Positions 16,852 to 25,722 of a stretch of DNA of 64,000 nt are shown here, piece after piece. Positions within the stretch are counted from its first letter, which is position 1. Each line of letters opens with the position of its first letter. Under the pieces are notes generated by a model. It did not search any database. It saw nothing but the letters and a program-made list of their open reading frames with translations, and had not been told where the DNA came from. A program made the position numbers and the translations under genes. This stretch comes from UBA7672 sp031419455 (GTDB taxonomy: Bacteria > Pseudomonadota > Alphaproteobacteria > Caulobacterales > Hyphomonadaceae), in NCBI GenBank assembly GCA_031419455.1, contig JANOKS010000176.1:1-64000 (forward strand). Direction: 5' to 3'.

Positions 16852-17688
16852 TCAGCTCCAGACTGCCTTGCGCAGGCAATCCGGCAACCCCTCGCGATAA
16901 GTCGGAAACCGCGGTCGCCAGCCCAGCGCCGCCTTGGTGCGGGCGTTCGAGACGCGCTTGCATTCGGCATAGAAGCGCTGGGCCATTGGGGAGAGGTTGG
17001 CGTCTTCGATGTTGACCGCGGGCGGCGGGGCGATGCCGAGGAGGTCGGCTGCGTAGGTGAGGACGTCGTCGGCGGGGGCGGGTTCGTCGTCGCAGATGTT
17101 GAAGGCGCCGGTGGCGGGGTTTGCGATTGAGAGTTCGAGGGCGCTGGCGATGTCGGCGACGTGGGCGCGGGAGAAAAGCTGGCCCGGTTTCACGATGCGT
17201 CTTGCGCCGGGCTCCTTCACGCGCTCGATCGCCGAGCGGCCGGGGCCGTAGATGCCGGGGAGGCGGAAGGTGCGGGCGCCGGTTGTGGCCCACTGCGCTT
17301 CGGCGGTGGCGCGGTTTGTGGCTTCTCGGCTTTGCGGGTTGAGGGGCGTTTCCTCGAAGGCCCAGCCGCCGGCGAGGTCGCCATAGACGCCGGTGGTGGA
17401 GAGATAGCCGATCCAGCTAGCTGTCGCGGCGAGATGGCTGAAGCTGCGGAAGACGGGGCAGCCATTGTCGTCGGGCGGGACGGAGATGAGCCAGGCTGCG
17501 CCCGGCTGCGGAACGATCTCGGCGCCGGGCCAGATGTGGATGGTGCGGCCTTCGGCGCGGAGAGGTTGGGCGGACGATTCGCTGCGGACCGTTCCCGCGC
17601 AAGCCCAGCCTTTGCCTGCGAGATTGCGGGCGAGTTCGGCTGCGACATAGCCGAAGCCGAATGCGAAGAGCTGAGTTGCGGCCGCCAT
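16852..17688 (-). CDS. NAD(P)-dependent epimerase/dehydratase-like SDR protein
   Basis: This 278-residue protein starts MAAATQLFAFGFGYVAAELARNL, with the dinucleotide-binding pattern GFGYVA. It continues in the style of atypical extended SDRs (YLSTTGVYGDLAGGW, FRLPGIYGPGR), with Y and K of the active site not clearly spaced as YxxxK. It resembles YeeZ-type sugar-nucleotide epimerase-like proteins. The ATG at 17688 is chosen because homology starts there; the frame is open much further upstream through the divergent TPR gene but that part is a shadow. Confidence 0.85.
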   Translation of the reverse strand: MAAATQLFAFGFGYVAAELARNLAGKGWACAGTVRSESSAQPLRAEGRTIHIWPGAEIVPQPGAAWLISVPPDDNGCPVFRSFSHLAATASWIGYLSTTGVYGDLAGGWAFEETPLNPQSREATNRATAEAQWATTGARTFRLPGIYGPGRSAIERVKEPGARRIVKPGQLFSRAHVADIASALELSIANPATGAFNICDDEPAPADDVLTYAADLLGIAPPPAVNIEDANLSPMAQRFYAECKRVSNARTKAALGWRPRFPTYREGLPDCLRKAVWS

Positions 17689-17760
17689 GATCTCGCCTTG
17701 TCCTCTGGTGTAGGGCTTAGGGCCCTCGCGTCCTGAGGGCCAGCCTGGAACGATCCCGCG

Positions 17761-18459
17761 ATGCGCTATCTGCTTGTTGCGTCTCTTGTCCTTGCCGCCG
17801 CCGCACCTGCATTCGCGCAGACGGAGAAGGCGCGGCTGGAACAGTGTATCGAGAAGATCGATCGCGACGCGGAGGGCGCCTATCAGGACGGGCTGAGCTG
17901 GCAGGCGATTGGCAATCCGCCGGCCGCCCGGCAATGCACGGCGCTGGCGCTGATCGCGCTGGGCGAGGAGGCGGAGGGAGCTGCTCGGCTTGAGGAGCTT
18001 GCGAATGCGCCGGATGCAGGCGGCGCGGAAATGAGGGCGGTCTATCTCGCCCAGTCGGGAAATGCCTGGCTGATGGCGGGGATGCCGGCGGAGGCGGTGG
18101 TGACGCTGACCAATGCGCTGAAGCTGCGGCCGGGCGATGGCGAATTGTTCAAGGACAGGGCGCGGGCGCACGTCACGCTGAAGCAGTGGACCGACGCCGG
18201 CGATGATCTCGACAGGGCGATCATCCAGTCGGCGGGCGATGCAGAAGCGTTCCGGATGCGCGGGCATGTGCGGCTGAAACAGAACCGGCTCGGCGAGGCC
18301 TGGCAGGATGTGCAGGAGGCGATGAAGCTGGCGCCGCAGGATGTGAATGTGGTGGTTCTGCGAGGCGATGTGCGCGAGGCCATGCGGATGCAGGGGCTGG
18401 AAGATCCGGCGGGGCTGGAACAGGCGCTGGAACCGCGCGCGCGGATCGTGGGGAATTAG
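17761..18459 (+). CDS. Periplasmic TPR-repeat protein
   Basis: This 232-residue protein has a Sec signal peptide (cleavage at AFA-Q, residue 20) followed by about four degenerate tetratricopeptide repeats. The clearest are AVYLAQSGNAWLMAGMPAEA and EAFRMRGHVRLKQNRLGEA. TPR domains mediate protein-protein contacts; the partner is unknown. It is divergently transcribed from the SDR gene, 72 bases away. A long non-coding stretch follows. Confidence 0.82.
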   Translation: MRYLLVASLVLAAAAPAFAQTEKARLEQCIEKIDRDAEGAYQDGLSWQAIGNPPAARQCTALALIALGEEAEGAARLEELANAPDAGGAEMRAVYLAQSGNAWLMAGMPAEAVVTLTNALKLRPGDGELFKDRARAHVTLKQWTDAGDDLDRAIIQSAGDAEAFRMRGHVRLKQNRLGEAWQDVQEAMKLAPQDVNVVVLRGDVREAMRMQGLEDPAGLEQALEPRARIVGN

Positions 18460-18516
18460 GCGCGCGGACGCTACCCCTGCCGCGGGGCGGCGGGGTTGGA
18501 TGGTCATGCGCGCGCG

Positions 18517-18975
18517 TTATGGGCGCGCCTGCATTTCACGCACCAGCGTTGTCATTCCCGACGCGTCCTTCGACAGCCTCAGGATAAACAGCGCGCGCGG
18601 GTACCCGGGAGTCGGGTGTGGCGACGGTGCATGTGGCCCCTGGGTTCCGGCTTGCACGCTTCGCGTGCGTCCGGAATGACAGGGTGGTGGATGTGGCGAC
18701 ACCAACCGAGTCATTCTCGGCACAAGGCCGAGAATGACGCCGTGGGTGGGTTTGGTTCCTTGAGATGAAATGCCGGACGTCGCCTGGGGCAGAGCGGAGA
18801 TACCGGACTGCGTGTGCCAATCACGCTGTCCTTGTCTCCGCCACATCTGAAGCGTTGTCGCGACGCCTTGCACGAGGCTCACGCACAGCATCAGCACCGC
18901 GTCGATCCAGCGATCGAGAGGCGGCGGGGTTCCGAGTCCGTTTGATGCGGTTCGTGCTCGTGTCATGCGGGCCAT
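18517..18975 (-). CDS. Doubtful ORF running into repeats
   Basis: The first 75 codons (from an ATG at 18975) include a plausible hydrophobic helix (WIDAVLMLCVSLVQGVATTL), but there is no Shine-Dalgarno; a TATAAT sits right on the start. The second half is the translated palindromic repeats (ILGLVPRMTR). It may be a remnant or a leaderless small membrane protein extended by repeat insertion. Confidence 0.2.
   Translation of the reverse strand: MARMTRARTASNGLGTPPPLDRWIDAVLMLCVSLVQGVATTLQMWRRQGQRDWHTQSGISALPQATSGISSQGTKPTHGVILGLVPRMTRLVSPHPPPCHSGRTRSVQAGTQGPHAPSPHPTPGYPRALFILRLSKDASGMTTLVREMQARP
18550..18681. repeat. Palindromic intergenic element, family B
   Basis: It begins GTCATTCCCG and ends CCGGAATGAC, with GGCCCCTGGGTTCC inside. 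The same features are found in the element at 29592-29706 (GTCATTCC..., CCCCTGGGTTCC, ...GGAATGAC), so both belong to one dispersed family. It is non-coding and lies downstream of the TPR gene. Confidence 0.7.
18710..18738. repeat. Perfect 12-bp hairpin
   Basis: GTCATTCTCGGC (18710-18721) and its exact reverse complement (18727-18738) flank a 5-base loop. There is no T-tract on either side, so it is more likely a short relative of the family B element than an intrinsic terminator. Confidence 0.75.
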
Positions 18976-19013
18976 TATAGCTGCGCATTTACCCCCGCCG
19001 ATCCTGTGCCTCT

Positions 19014-19104
19014 GTTTCCCCCAAATTTTTGAGGGAAGTGGTTGAAATCACGGGCGAAGATTTTTGAGTTTCCCCCAAATCGTGACAACGAGTTTCCCCC
19101 AAAC
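19014..19104. repeat. Three direct repeats GTTTCCCCCAAA
   Basis: Exact copies lie at 19014-19025, 19068-19079 and 19092-19103, starting 54 and 24 bases apart; the first two also share an adjacent ATTTTTGAG. They lie in the convergent gap before the mtgA 3' end. The spacing is irregular, so this is neither a CRISPR array nor a simple tandem repeat. Function is unknown. Confidence 0.7.
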
Positions 19105-19136
19105 TCGGCGCCGATTCGGGGCGTGACGGTTCCGGA

Positions 19137-19997
19137 TCAGGGACCGACCACGCACGTATCGAGGCCGTCGCGCTTGACCATCGCCATCAGCGACTGGATG
19201 CGGGTGTTGCGGCGGCCGGTGGCGTACTGGCCGGTGACTTTCCAGCGGTTGGGGCTAGGGAGGACGGCGGCGAGGGAGGCGGCCTGTCTTGGCGTGAGGT
19301 CTTTCGCGGAGACGTCGAAGCGTTCTTGCGCTGCCTGTTCGACGCCGTAGATGCCATCGCCCCATTCGGCGACGTTGAGATAGGTCTCCATGATGCGCGG
19401 CTTGGACCACATCCATTCCACGTTGGCGGTGAAGTACGCTTCGAGGCCTTTGCGGAACCAGCCACCGCCATTCCAGAGGAAGACGTTCTTGGCGGTCTGC
19501 TGCGAGATGGTGGACGCGCCGCGCAGGTCGCCGCCGTTTTCGGCCGCCTGCATCGCCTTCTGGATTTCCTTGATGTCGAAGCCATCGTGCGTGCAGAAGT
19601 TCTGGTCTTCGGATGCGATGACCGCGCGCACGAGGTGGGGCGAGATGTCTTTCAGGTCGACCCAGGTGGAGCGGACCTCGATGCCCTTCATCGCCATGCC
19701 GGCCATGTTGATGGTGGGCGGCGGGCCGGTCCAGCCAATGGCGAAGACGGCAGCCAGGCTGAGCGCGATGAAGCCGCCGCCAAGGAGCCCGGTCCAGATG
19801 AGAAAGCCGACGAGGATGCGGCGCCAGAGCGGCTTTTCGTAGGAGTATCGCTCGCCCTGCGGGATGATGGCTGCTCGCCAACGGCTGAGCACGCCGCCGG
19901 TCTCGCCTGCGGGACGCGCCGGTTCGGGATTGCCGTCGGATTGCGACTGGCTGGCCGCGTCAGACCCCGGCGGCTGGTCTGGCTTCTCGTCCAGCAT
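19137..19997 (-). CDS. mtgA: Monofunctional biosynthetic peptidoglycan transglycosylase
   Basis: MtgA polymerises lipid II into glycan strands on the periplasmic side. The 286-residue product has a cytoplasmic Pro/Gln-rich N-terminus, one membrane anchor (about residues 65-90) and a GT51 domain with the catalytic Glu in ASEDQNFCTHDGFD and the GASTISQQTAKN motif. The ATG at 19997 overlaps the end of queG by 38 bases; an upstream extension to 20129 would lie entirely inside queG and is unlikely. Coupled translation with queG is implied. Confidence 0.93.
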   Translation of the reverse strand: MLDEKPDQPPGSDAASQSQSDGNPEPARPAGETGGVLSRWRAAIIPQGERYSYEKPLWRRILVGFLIWTGLLGGGFIALSLAAVFAIGWTGPPPTINMAGMAMKGIEVRSTWVDLKDISPHLVRAVIASEDQNFCTHDGFDIKEIQKAMQAAENGGDLRGASTISQQTAKNVFLWNGGGWFRKGLEAYFTANVEWMWSKPRIMETYLNVAEWGDGIYGVEQAAQERFDVSAKDLTPRQAASLAAVLPSPNRWKVTGQYATGRRNTRIQSLMAMVKRDGLDTCVVGP

Positions 19998-21132
19998 CCC
20001 ACTCCTCACACACCGCGGGATCGGACTCGTGCCCCCGCCGCAGCTTGCACTGTTCATCGCATGCGGACGGAGAAAGCTGCCCCAGCGCCCACACCGATGC
20101 GCCGCGAACCAGGGGCGATGCATCGTCAAGCATCTGGATACACAACTCCACGAGTCGCGTCTTCCCGTTATTTTGGCCGTTATTTTGGCCGCTACCTTGG
20201 CCCGAATTGCCGATGGCGATCATGACATTGCGCACAAAACGGTCGCGGCCGATGCGCTTTATCGGGGAACCCGCGAAGACTTCGCGGAAGGCTGCGTCAT
20301 CGAGGCGCGCCAGGTCGGACAGGAGCGGCGCCGTGAGCTCGGCACGCGGATGGAAGGCGGCTTCCGATGCGGCGTGGGCGAACTTGTTCCACGGGCAGAC
20401 GGCGAGGCAGTCGTCGCAGCCATAGATGCGGTTGCCAATCGCGCTGCGGAATTCGCGGGGGATCTGACCTTTCGTTTCGATGGTGAGATAGGAAATGCAG
20501 CGGCGGGCGTCGAGCTGGTAGGGCGCGGGGAAGGCGTTGGTGGGGCAGATGTCGAGGCAGGCCTGGCATGTGCCGCAGGAGTCGTTGGCGGCTTCGTCAG
20601 GAATGAGGTCGGCGGTGGTCAGCATGACGCCAAGGAAGAGCCATGAGCCATGCTCGCGGCTGACGAGGTTGGTGTGCTTGCCCTGCCAGCCGACGCCGGC
20701 CGCATGCGCAAGCGGCTTTTCCATCAGCGGGGCGGTGTCGACGAAAATCTTCACGCCGTGGCCGGTGGTGGTCGCGAAGGTGGAGGCCAGTTGGCGAAGC
20801 TTGCGCTTCATCAGGTCGTGATAGTCGGCGTTCTGGGCGTAGACGGATATGGTGGCGTGCTCGCGCCGCTGGAGCGGTTCGAGGGGATCGATCTTCGGGC
20901 CGTAGTTCAGGCCGACGACGAGCGCGGATTTTGCGTCCGCCCACATGTGGGTGGGGTGCTGGCGGCGCTGCAGCGTCTCGGCGATCCAGCCCATGTCGCC
21001 GTGGAAGCCCTGCGCGACGAAGTCCGCGAGGCGGTCGCCTGCCTGCCACGCAGCGTCGGCCCGGGCGATGCGGGCGACATCGAAGCCGAGCGCAAAGGCG
21101 CTGTCTTTCAGGAGGGCTTCGGGGGCGGTCAT
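19960..21132 (-). CDS. queG: Epoxyqueuosine reductase
   Basis: QueG performs the last step of queuosine synthesis in tRNA, reducing epoxyqueuosine with cobalamin and two 4Fe-4S clusters. The 390-residue product carries the cluster motifs (CGTCQACLDICPTNAF and CDDCLAVCPWN) and the QueG core (GHGVKIFVDTAPLMEK). Near residue 310 a short Gly/Gln/Asn run (GQGSGQNNGQNNGK) is encoded by a 12-bp tandem repeat, just before the HEAT-like tail (DDASPLVRGASVWALGQL). The C-terminus extends past this tail and overlaps the mtgA start. Confidence 0.95.
   Translation of the reverse strand: MTAPEALLKDSAFALGFDVARIARADAAWQAGDRLADFVAQGFHGDMGWIAETLQRRQHPTHMWADAKSALVVGLNYGPKIDPLEPLQRREHATISVYAQNADYHDLMKRKLRQLASTFATTTGHGVKIFVDTAPLMEKPLAHAAGVGWQGKHTNLVSREHGSWLFLGVMLTTADLIPDEAANDSCGTCQACLDICPTNAFPAPYQLDARRCISYLTIETKGQIPREFRSAIGNRIYGCDDCLAVCPWNKFAHAASEAAFHPRAELTAPLLSDLARLDDAAFREVFAGSPIKRIGRDRFVRNVMIAIGNSGQGSGQNNGQNNGKTRLVELCIQMLDDASPLVRGASVWALGQLSPSACDEQCKLRRGHESDPAVCEEWDAGREARPAAGV
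20166..20201. repeat. 12-bp tandem repeat inside queG
   Basis: Three 12-base units (20166-20177, 20178-20189, 20190-20201); the first two are identical and the third differs at three positions. They encode GQNN-type tetrapeptides on the minus strand and keep the reading frame, so copy-number change would lengthen or shorten QueG without a frameshift. Confidence 0.85.
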
Positions 21133-21311
21133 TTCCGACTGCTAGCTGTGCGGCGTTGCGCGGGCAACGCGGATTTCAGAGACGGGTCCAGGGAGCGTGT
21201 CGCAACGTCAGGTCACGTTGAGCTGATGGCGCGCTGTGCGCGTTGCTTGTCGACAATGTTGATCGTAGGCTTGCCGCAGTTAGACGCGTCCCATGCTGCA
21301 GGAGATTTCAC

Positions 21312-22418
21312 TTGCGCCACGCTCTGCTTGCCACCATCGCTGCACTTGTTCTTTGCCCATTCGCGGCGCACGCGCAGACGCCTGCGGCGGCGAATGATCC
21401 GGCCAAGCCTCACCCGCCCTACACGGCGCCACGGCTGAAGATCGGGCAGCCGGACCTGCAGGGATTCTGGCACAACACGACGCTGACCAAGTTGACCCGG
21501 CCGGCCGGGGTGACCAGCCTGATCTATAGCGAGGAGCAGGTCGCGAAGATCGAGCAGGAGATGGTCGAGGAGATCGAGGAAGGCAACGCGCCGACCGCGC
21601 TGGACGCCCCTGCCGAATATGTCATTCCGAAAGACATCAAGCTCGAATACCTGGCCGGCGGCGGCGCCACGGGCGGCTACAACCGCATCTGGATCGATCC
21701 GGGCAACCATGTGATGCGGGTCAATGGCGAGCCGCGCTCGTCGATCATCACGACGCCGACCGGAACGGCGCCGCCACGCAAGGCGGGCGCGACGCCCGCG
21801 CCGGCGCCCGAACCACCGGCCTTCGTGAAGCTGCTGGGGCCGACCCCCGTGCGCGGCCAGTCGTTCGACAATCCGGAATCGCGCGCGACGGAACGCTGCA
21901 TCACATCGTTCGGGCGCAATGCCGGGCCGCCGATGTTCGCCAACGGGTTCTACAACAACAGCTACCAGATCGTGCAGTCGCCGGATCACGTCGTGATCGC
22001 AACCGAGATGGTGCACGATGCGCGCATCGTGCGGCTGAATTCGAAGCACCGCACCGACGATGTGCGTCTCTATTTCGGGGATTCGATCGGCTGGTGGGAT
22101 GGCGACACGCTGGTGGTGGAAACCACGCATATTCCGCAGAGCCAGCAGTTCATGGGCGCGTGGAAGGACCTGAAGGTCACCGAGCGCTTCAGGCGCGTCG
22201 CCGGGGACAGGCTCCACTACGGCTTTACGATAGAGGACCCGACGCTGTGGGATGCGCCGTGGGGCGGGGAGTACGAGTTCGCGGCCCTCAACGGCAAGAT
22301 GTACGAGTATGCCTGTCACGAGGGCAATTACGCGCTGTACGGCATTCTCGAAGGCGCGCGTGTGCTGGAGGCGCGGGAGGCGGCGGCCAAGGCCAAGCCG
22401 GCGAAGGGCGGGCAGTAG
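21312..22418 (+). CDS. Secreted protein of unknown function, TTG start
   Basis: This 368-residue protein has a Sec signal peptide (RHALLATIAALVLCPFAAHA-Q). The mature protein begins with a DLQGFWHN-type motif seen in a family of uncharacterised secreted proteins of proteobacteria and acidobacteria (recalled, no known activity). The start is the TTG at 21312, with AGGAG at 21300-21304, seven bases away; the earlier TTG at 21243 lacks a Shine-Dalgarno and would bury the signal peptide. It is rich in Trp, Tyr and His in conserved-looking stretches (GWWDGDTLVVETTHIP), which suggests a beta-rich binding or catalytic domain. Confidence 0.82.
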   Translation: MRHALLATIAALVLCPFAAHAQTPAAANDPAKPHPPYTAPRLKIGQPDLQGFWHNTTLTKLTRPAGVTSLIYSEEQVAKIEQEMVEEIEEGNAPTALDAPAEYVIPKDIKLEYLAGGGATGGYNRIWIDPGNHVMRVNGEPRSSIITTPTGTAPPRKAGATPAPAPEPPAFVKLLGPTPVRGQSFDNPESRATERCITSFGRNAGPPMFANGFYNNSYQIVQSPDHVVIATEMVHDARIVRLNSKHRTDDVRLYFGDSIGWWDGDTLVVETTHIPQSQQFMGAWKDLKVTERFRRVAGDRLHYGFTIEDPTLWDAPWGGEYEFAALNGKMYEYACHEGNYALYGILEGARVLEAREAAAKAKPAKGGQ

Positions 22419-22425
22419 CGGCGCG

Positions 22426-23148
22426 CTAATCCGGCTGTTCGATCCGGCCTTTGCGTTGCAGCTGCCAGGCGAGCAGCCACCAGAGCGCGGCCCATGCGGC
22501 GCCGAGCGCCCAGCCGGCAAGCACGTCGGTTGGCCAGTGGACGCCGAGATAGACGCGGCTGGCGCCGATCAGCAGGGTCAGCGTGATGGCGTAGGTCATG
22601 ATGAGGAATTTGGTGCGGCGCTGCTTGTGGGTGCGCGTCAGCAGCACGCCGAGGGTGAGGTAAGCGATCGCCGAGATCATGGCGTGGCCGCTGGGAAAGC
22701 TTGCGCTCTGGACGTCGGCGAGATGGGAGACGAGGTCGGGGCGGGGGCGGGCGAAGCCGAGCTTCAGGGTCTCGCTCAGCACCGTGCCGCTGCCGACGGC
22801 GCCGACCACCAGAAGCGCCGTGCCGCGCTTGCCGGCGGCGATCAGATAGATCGCAACGCCGATGACCAGCATGCCGAGCACGATATAACCGCCAAGCGCC
22901 GTGATGTCGACGAGGGCGTGTTCGAGCCAGGCGGGGCCGATCGGGTTGGAAGGGTCGCCGGGCTCGCGCAGGGACAGGAGCACCCATTCATCGAAGCCGC
23001 GCGCCTCGCCGTCGAGTGTCTCGTTGGCGATCTCGGCGAAGGCGAAAACGCCGAGAGCCGCCACACCCAGCGCCACGGTCGCTCCGATCTCGCTCAAGGC
23101 GAGGCGGAGGACATTTTGCAGGAACAGCTTGGGCATAGGCAGGCTCAT
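22426..23148 (-). CDS. PAP2-superfamily membrane phosphatase
   Basis: This 240-residue protein has about six membrane helices and the three phosphatidic-acid-phosphatase-type-2 motifs in order: KLGFARPRP, SFPSGHA and SRVYLGVHWPTDV. The histidines of motifs 2 and 3 are the catalytic pair. Substrates in the family include phosphatidate, phosphatidylglycerol phosphate and undecaprenyl diphosphate; neighbours do not settle which. It converges with the secreted-protein gene, 7 bases apart, and diverges from the ATP-grasp operon. Confidence 0.92.
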   Translation of the reverse strand: MSLPMPKLFLQNVLRLALSEIGATVALGVAALGVFAFAEIANETLDGEARGFDEWVLLSLREPGDPSNPIGPAWLEHALVDITALGGYIVLGMLVIGVAIYLIAAGKRGTALLVVGAVGSGTVLSETLKLGFARPRPDLVSHLADVQSASFPSGHAMISAIAYLTLGVLLTRTHKQRRTKFLIMTYAITLTLLIGASRVYLGVHWPTDVLAGWALGAAWAALWWLLAWQLQRKGRIEQPD

Positions 23149-23373
23149 TCAAGGGGTTCAGAGGCGTTGGCTGGACGTTCGGGATATGGCGCGAGCCAGG
23201 CAATCCTTTGCTTATCCCGGCCGGATACATGAAATATTGACGGGAAAGGCCCGAGAGGAGGCTGCCGTATCTCCTTTTCCGTGCTCAAAATTTAGGCGGG
23301 GATTGCGCTGGCTGAAAAGGGTCGCCGGCTGCGGCTTCGCGCCGGGCCGGGGTGCGTCTAGGACTGGGGCTGC

Positions 23374-24780
23374 ATGTACAACGAAATGTTCCAAGACGAT
23401 CGTGCGGTCCGGGGTCCTTACGCGAAGGTCGCGGAATGGATCAACGCGACCGGCGTTGACCTGCTCAAGCTGCGCCAGAGCGAGGCGGAGGCAATCTTCC
23501 GCAAGATCGGCATCACGTTCGCGGTTTATGGCGAGGGGGCCGACCCGGAGCGGCTGATCCCGTTCGACCTGATCCCGCGCGTGTTCGGGGCTGCCGAGTG
23601 GCGCAAGCTGTCGCGGGGCATCAAGCAGCGCAGCCGGGCGTTGAACGCGTTTCTCTACGACGTCTATCACCGCGGCGAGATCATGCGGGCGGGCGTCGTG
23701 CCGGAGGAGCTCGTCTATCGTAACGAGGCCTTCCTGCCGGAGATGGTGGGCGTCGATCCGCCGGGTAAAGTCTACAGCCACATTGTCGGCGTCGATATCG
23801 TGCGGACGGATGGCGACCGGTTCCAGGTGCTCGAGGACAATTGCCGGACGCCGTCGGGCGTTTCCTACATGCTCGAGAACCGCGAGATCATGATGCGGAT
23901 GTTTCCGCAGCTGTTCCAGGCGGGCATCGTCGAGGCGGTCGACAGCTATCCGAGCCTGCTGAAGAAGACGCTTGAGGAAGTCGCCCCGATCAAGTGCGAT
24001 GATGATCCGACCGTCGTGCTGCTGACGCCGGGCTCGCTGAACTCGGCATACTACGAACACTCGTTTCTCGCCGACCTGATGGGCATCGAGCTGGTGGAAC
24101 CGCAGGATCTGTTCGTCGAGAACGGGCTGTGCTGGATGCGGACGACGCGGGGGCCGCGGCGTGTGGACGTGATCTATCGGCGGATCGACGACACCTATCT
24201 CGATCCGCTGGCGTTCAAGGCGGACTCGCTTCTGGGCGTGCCGGGGATTTTCGATGTCTATCGCTCGGGCGGGGTGACGCTGTGCTCGGCGCCGGGAGCG
24301 GGGGTGGCTGACGACAAGGCGATCTATGTCTTCGTGCCGGACATGATCAAATTCTATCTTGGCGAGAAACCGATCCTCGAGAATGTGCAGACTTGGCGCT
24401 GCGCCGAGCCGGACCACTGCAAGTATGTGCTCGAGAACCTGAAAAGTCTCGTTGTGAAACGGGTGCATGGCTCGGGCGGCTACGGCATGCTGATCGGGCC
24501 GCATGCGGCGAAGAAGGAGATCGATGCGTTCAGGGCGAAGATCAAGGCGAACCCCGGCGAGTTCATCGCGCAGCCGACGCTTGATCTCTCCACCGCGCCG
24601 ATTCTCGGGAGTGATGGCGTGGAGGAACGGCATGTGGACTTCCGGCCGTACTGTCTGGTGGGGAAGGACATTCGCCTCACGCCGGGAGGCTTGACGCGCG
24701 TGGCGCTGAAGAAGGGGTCGCTGGTAGTGAACTCCAGCCAAGGCGGCGGGGTGAAGGACACGTGGATTTTGGCTGAGTGA
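23374..24780 (+). CDS. Circularly permuted ATP-grasp protein
   Basis: This 468-residue protein matches the circularly permuted ATP-grasp (DUF404/DUF407) type. Visible conserved pieces are FDLIPRVFGAAEWRKLSRG, the LEDNCRTPSGVSYMLENRE segment, and the nucleotide-binding VVKRVHGSGGYGMLIGP. ATP-grasp enzymes form amide bonds through acyl-phosphates. It is the first of four same-strand genes (ATP-grasp, alpha-E, transglutaminase-like, Anbu), a linkage described in comparative genomics as a probable peptide-synthesis or modification system. The gap to the alpha-E gene is 4 bases. The substrate is unknown. Confidence 0.93.
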   Translation: MYNEMFQDDRAVRGPYAKVAEWINATGVDLLKLRQSEAEAIFRKIGITFAVYGEGADPERLIPFDLIPRVFGAAEWRKLSRGIKQRSRALNAFLYDVYHRGEIMRAGVVPEELVYRNEAFLPEMVGVDPPGKVYSHIVGVDIVRTDGDRFQVLEDNCRTPSGVSYMLENREIMMRMFPQLFQAGIVEAVDSYPSLLKKTLEEVAPIKCDDDPTVVLLTPGSLNSAYYEHSFLADLMGIELVEPQDLFVENGLCWMRTTRGPRRVDVIYRRIDDTYLDPLAFKADSLLGVPGIFDVYRSGGVTLCSAPGAGVADDKAIYVFVPDMIKFYLGEKPILENVQTWRCAEPDHCKYVLENLKSLVVKRVHGSGGYGMLIGPHAAKKEIDAFRAKIKANPGEFIAQPTLDLSTAPILGSDGVEERHVDFRPYCLVGKDIRLTPGGLTRVALKKGSLVVNSSQGGGVKDTWILAE

Positions 24781-24784
24781 TGCA

Positions 24785-25720
24785 ATGCTGAGTCGCACGG
24801 CGGAAAACCTGTTCTGGATGGGGCGCTATATGGAGCGGGCGGATGCGACCGCGCGCCTGATCGAGATGGGGTATCGCATGGCGATGCTGCCCGGATCGAA
24901 CGAACAGGAAGAGTGGCGTTCGGTTGCGGCCGCGTCAGGCTCGGCGCCGGAGCTTGCTGATCCCAAGGCCAAGGCGCTGAGCGCTAGCGCGGTGGTGCAG
25001 CGCCTGCTGCTCGATCCCGACAATGCCTCGTCGATACGCTCGTGCCTGACATCCGCGCGGGCCAATGGGCGGGCGATCCGGACGGCGCTGACGCAGGACA
25101 TGTGGGAGGCGCTCAATGATGGCTGGCGCTCGCTGGGACAGATGGATGCCGACACGGCGCTGAAGAATCTTCCCTCGCTGCTGGAGTGGACGAAGAACCG
25201 GACGGCGGCGTTCCGGGGCGCGTCGGAAATCTCGCTGCTGCGGAATGACGGCTACTATTTCCTGCGGATGGGCGGGCTGATCGAGCGGGCGGACATGACG
25301 CTTCGGCTTCTCGATGTGAAATACTATGTCCTGCTTCCCGAGACGGACGTGGTCGGCGGCGGGCGCGACTATCACCAGTGGACCAGCGTGCTGCGCGCAA
25401 CATCGGCGCTGCGCGCTTACCATCACGTCTACAAGGGCGACTACACGCCGTGGGGCATTGCGGACTTTTTGATTCTCAACACGGCCTTCCCGCGGTCGGT
25501 GGCGTACTGCTACCGCTCGATCAGCCGCTTCCTCGATGACATTGCCGAACTCTATGGCGAGAAGGGCTCGCCGCAACTGGTGGCGCGCGAGATGGTGGAG
25601 CAGCTGGAACACACCGGCATCGAGGAGTTGTTCCAGAGCGGGCTGCACGAGTTCGTGGGAGAAGCGATCACGACGACGCGGCGGCTGTCCTTTGAAATCA
25701 GCAAGGCGTATCACTTCTGA
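24785..25720 (+). CDS. Alpha-E domain protein (DUF403)
   Basis: This 311-residue all-helical protein begins MLSRTAENLFWMGRYMERAD, the hallmark of the alpha-E family, and has a second similar helix motif (FLRMGGLIERADMTLRLLDVKYY). No catalytic activity is established; the family always travels with circularly permuted ATP-grasp and transglutaminase genes and may act as a scaffold or peptide carrier. Spacing of 4 bases upstream and 2 bases downstream indicates one transcript with translational coupling. Confidence 0.93.
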   Translation: MLSRTAENLFWMGRYMERADATARLIEMGYRMAMLPGSNEQEEWRSVAAASGSAPELADPKAKALSASAVVQRLLLDPDNASSIRSCLTSARANGRAIRTALTQDMWEALNDGWRSLGQMDADTALKNLPSLLEWTKNRTAAFRGASEISLLRNDGYYFLRMGGLIERADMTLRLLDVKYYVLLPETDVVGGGRDYHQWTSVLRATSALRAYHHVYKGDYTPWGIADFLILNTAFPRSVAYCYRSISRFLDDIAELYGEKGSPQLVAREMVEQLEHTGIEELFQSGLHEFVGEAITTTRRLSFEISKAYHF

Positions 25721-25722
25721 CC

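Larger units (their letters stand above)
18460..19136. other. 677-bp convergent gap packed with repeats
   Basis: This gap lies between the ends of the TPR gene (+) and mtgA (-). It holds a palindromic element (about 18550-18681), a perfect hairpin (18710-18738), a doubtful minus-strand ORF and three GTTTCCCCCAAA repeats. No other gene is convincing. It looks like a landing site for small repeat elements. Confidence 0.7.

Noticed and set aside
19014..19104. Possible CRISPR array from three GTTTCCCCCAAA repeats
   Set aside because: The repeats are only 12 bases, the spacings (54 and 24) are unequal, and no cas genes are present.
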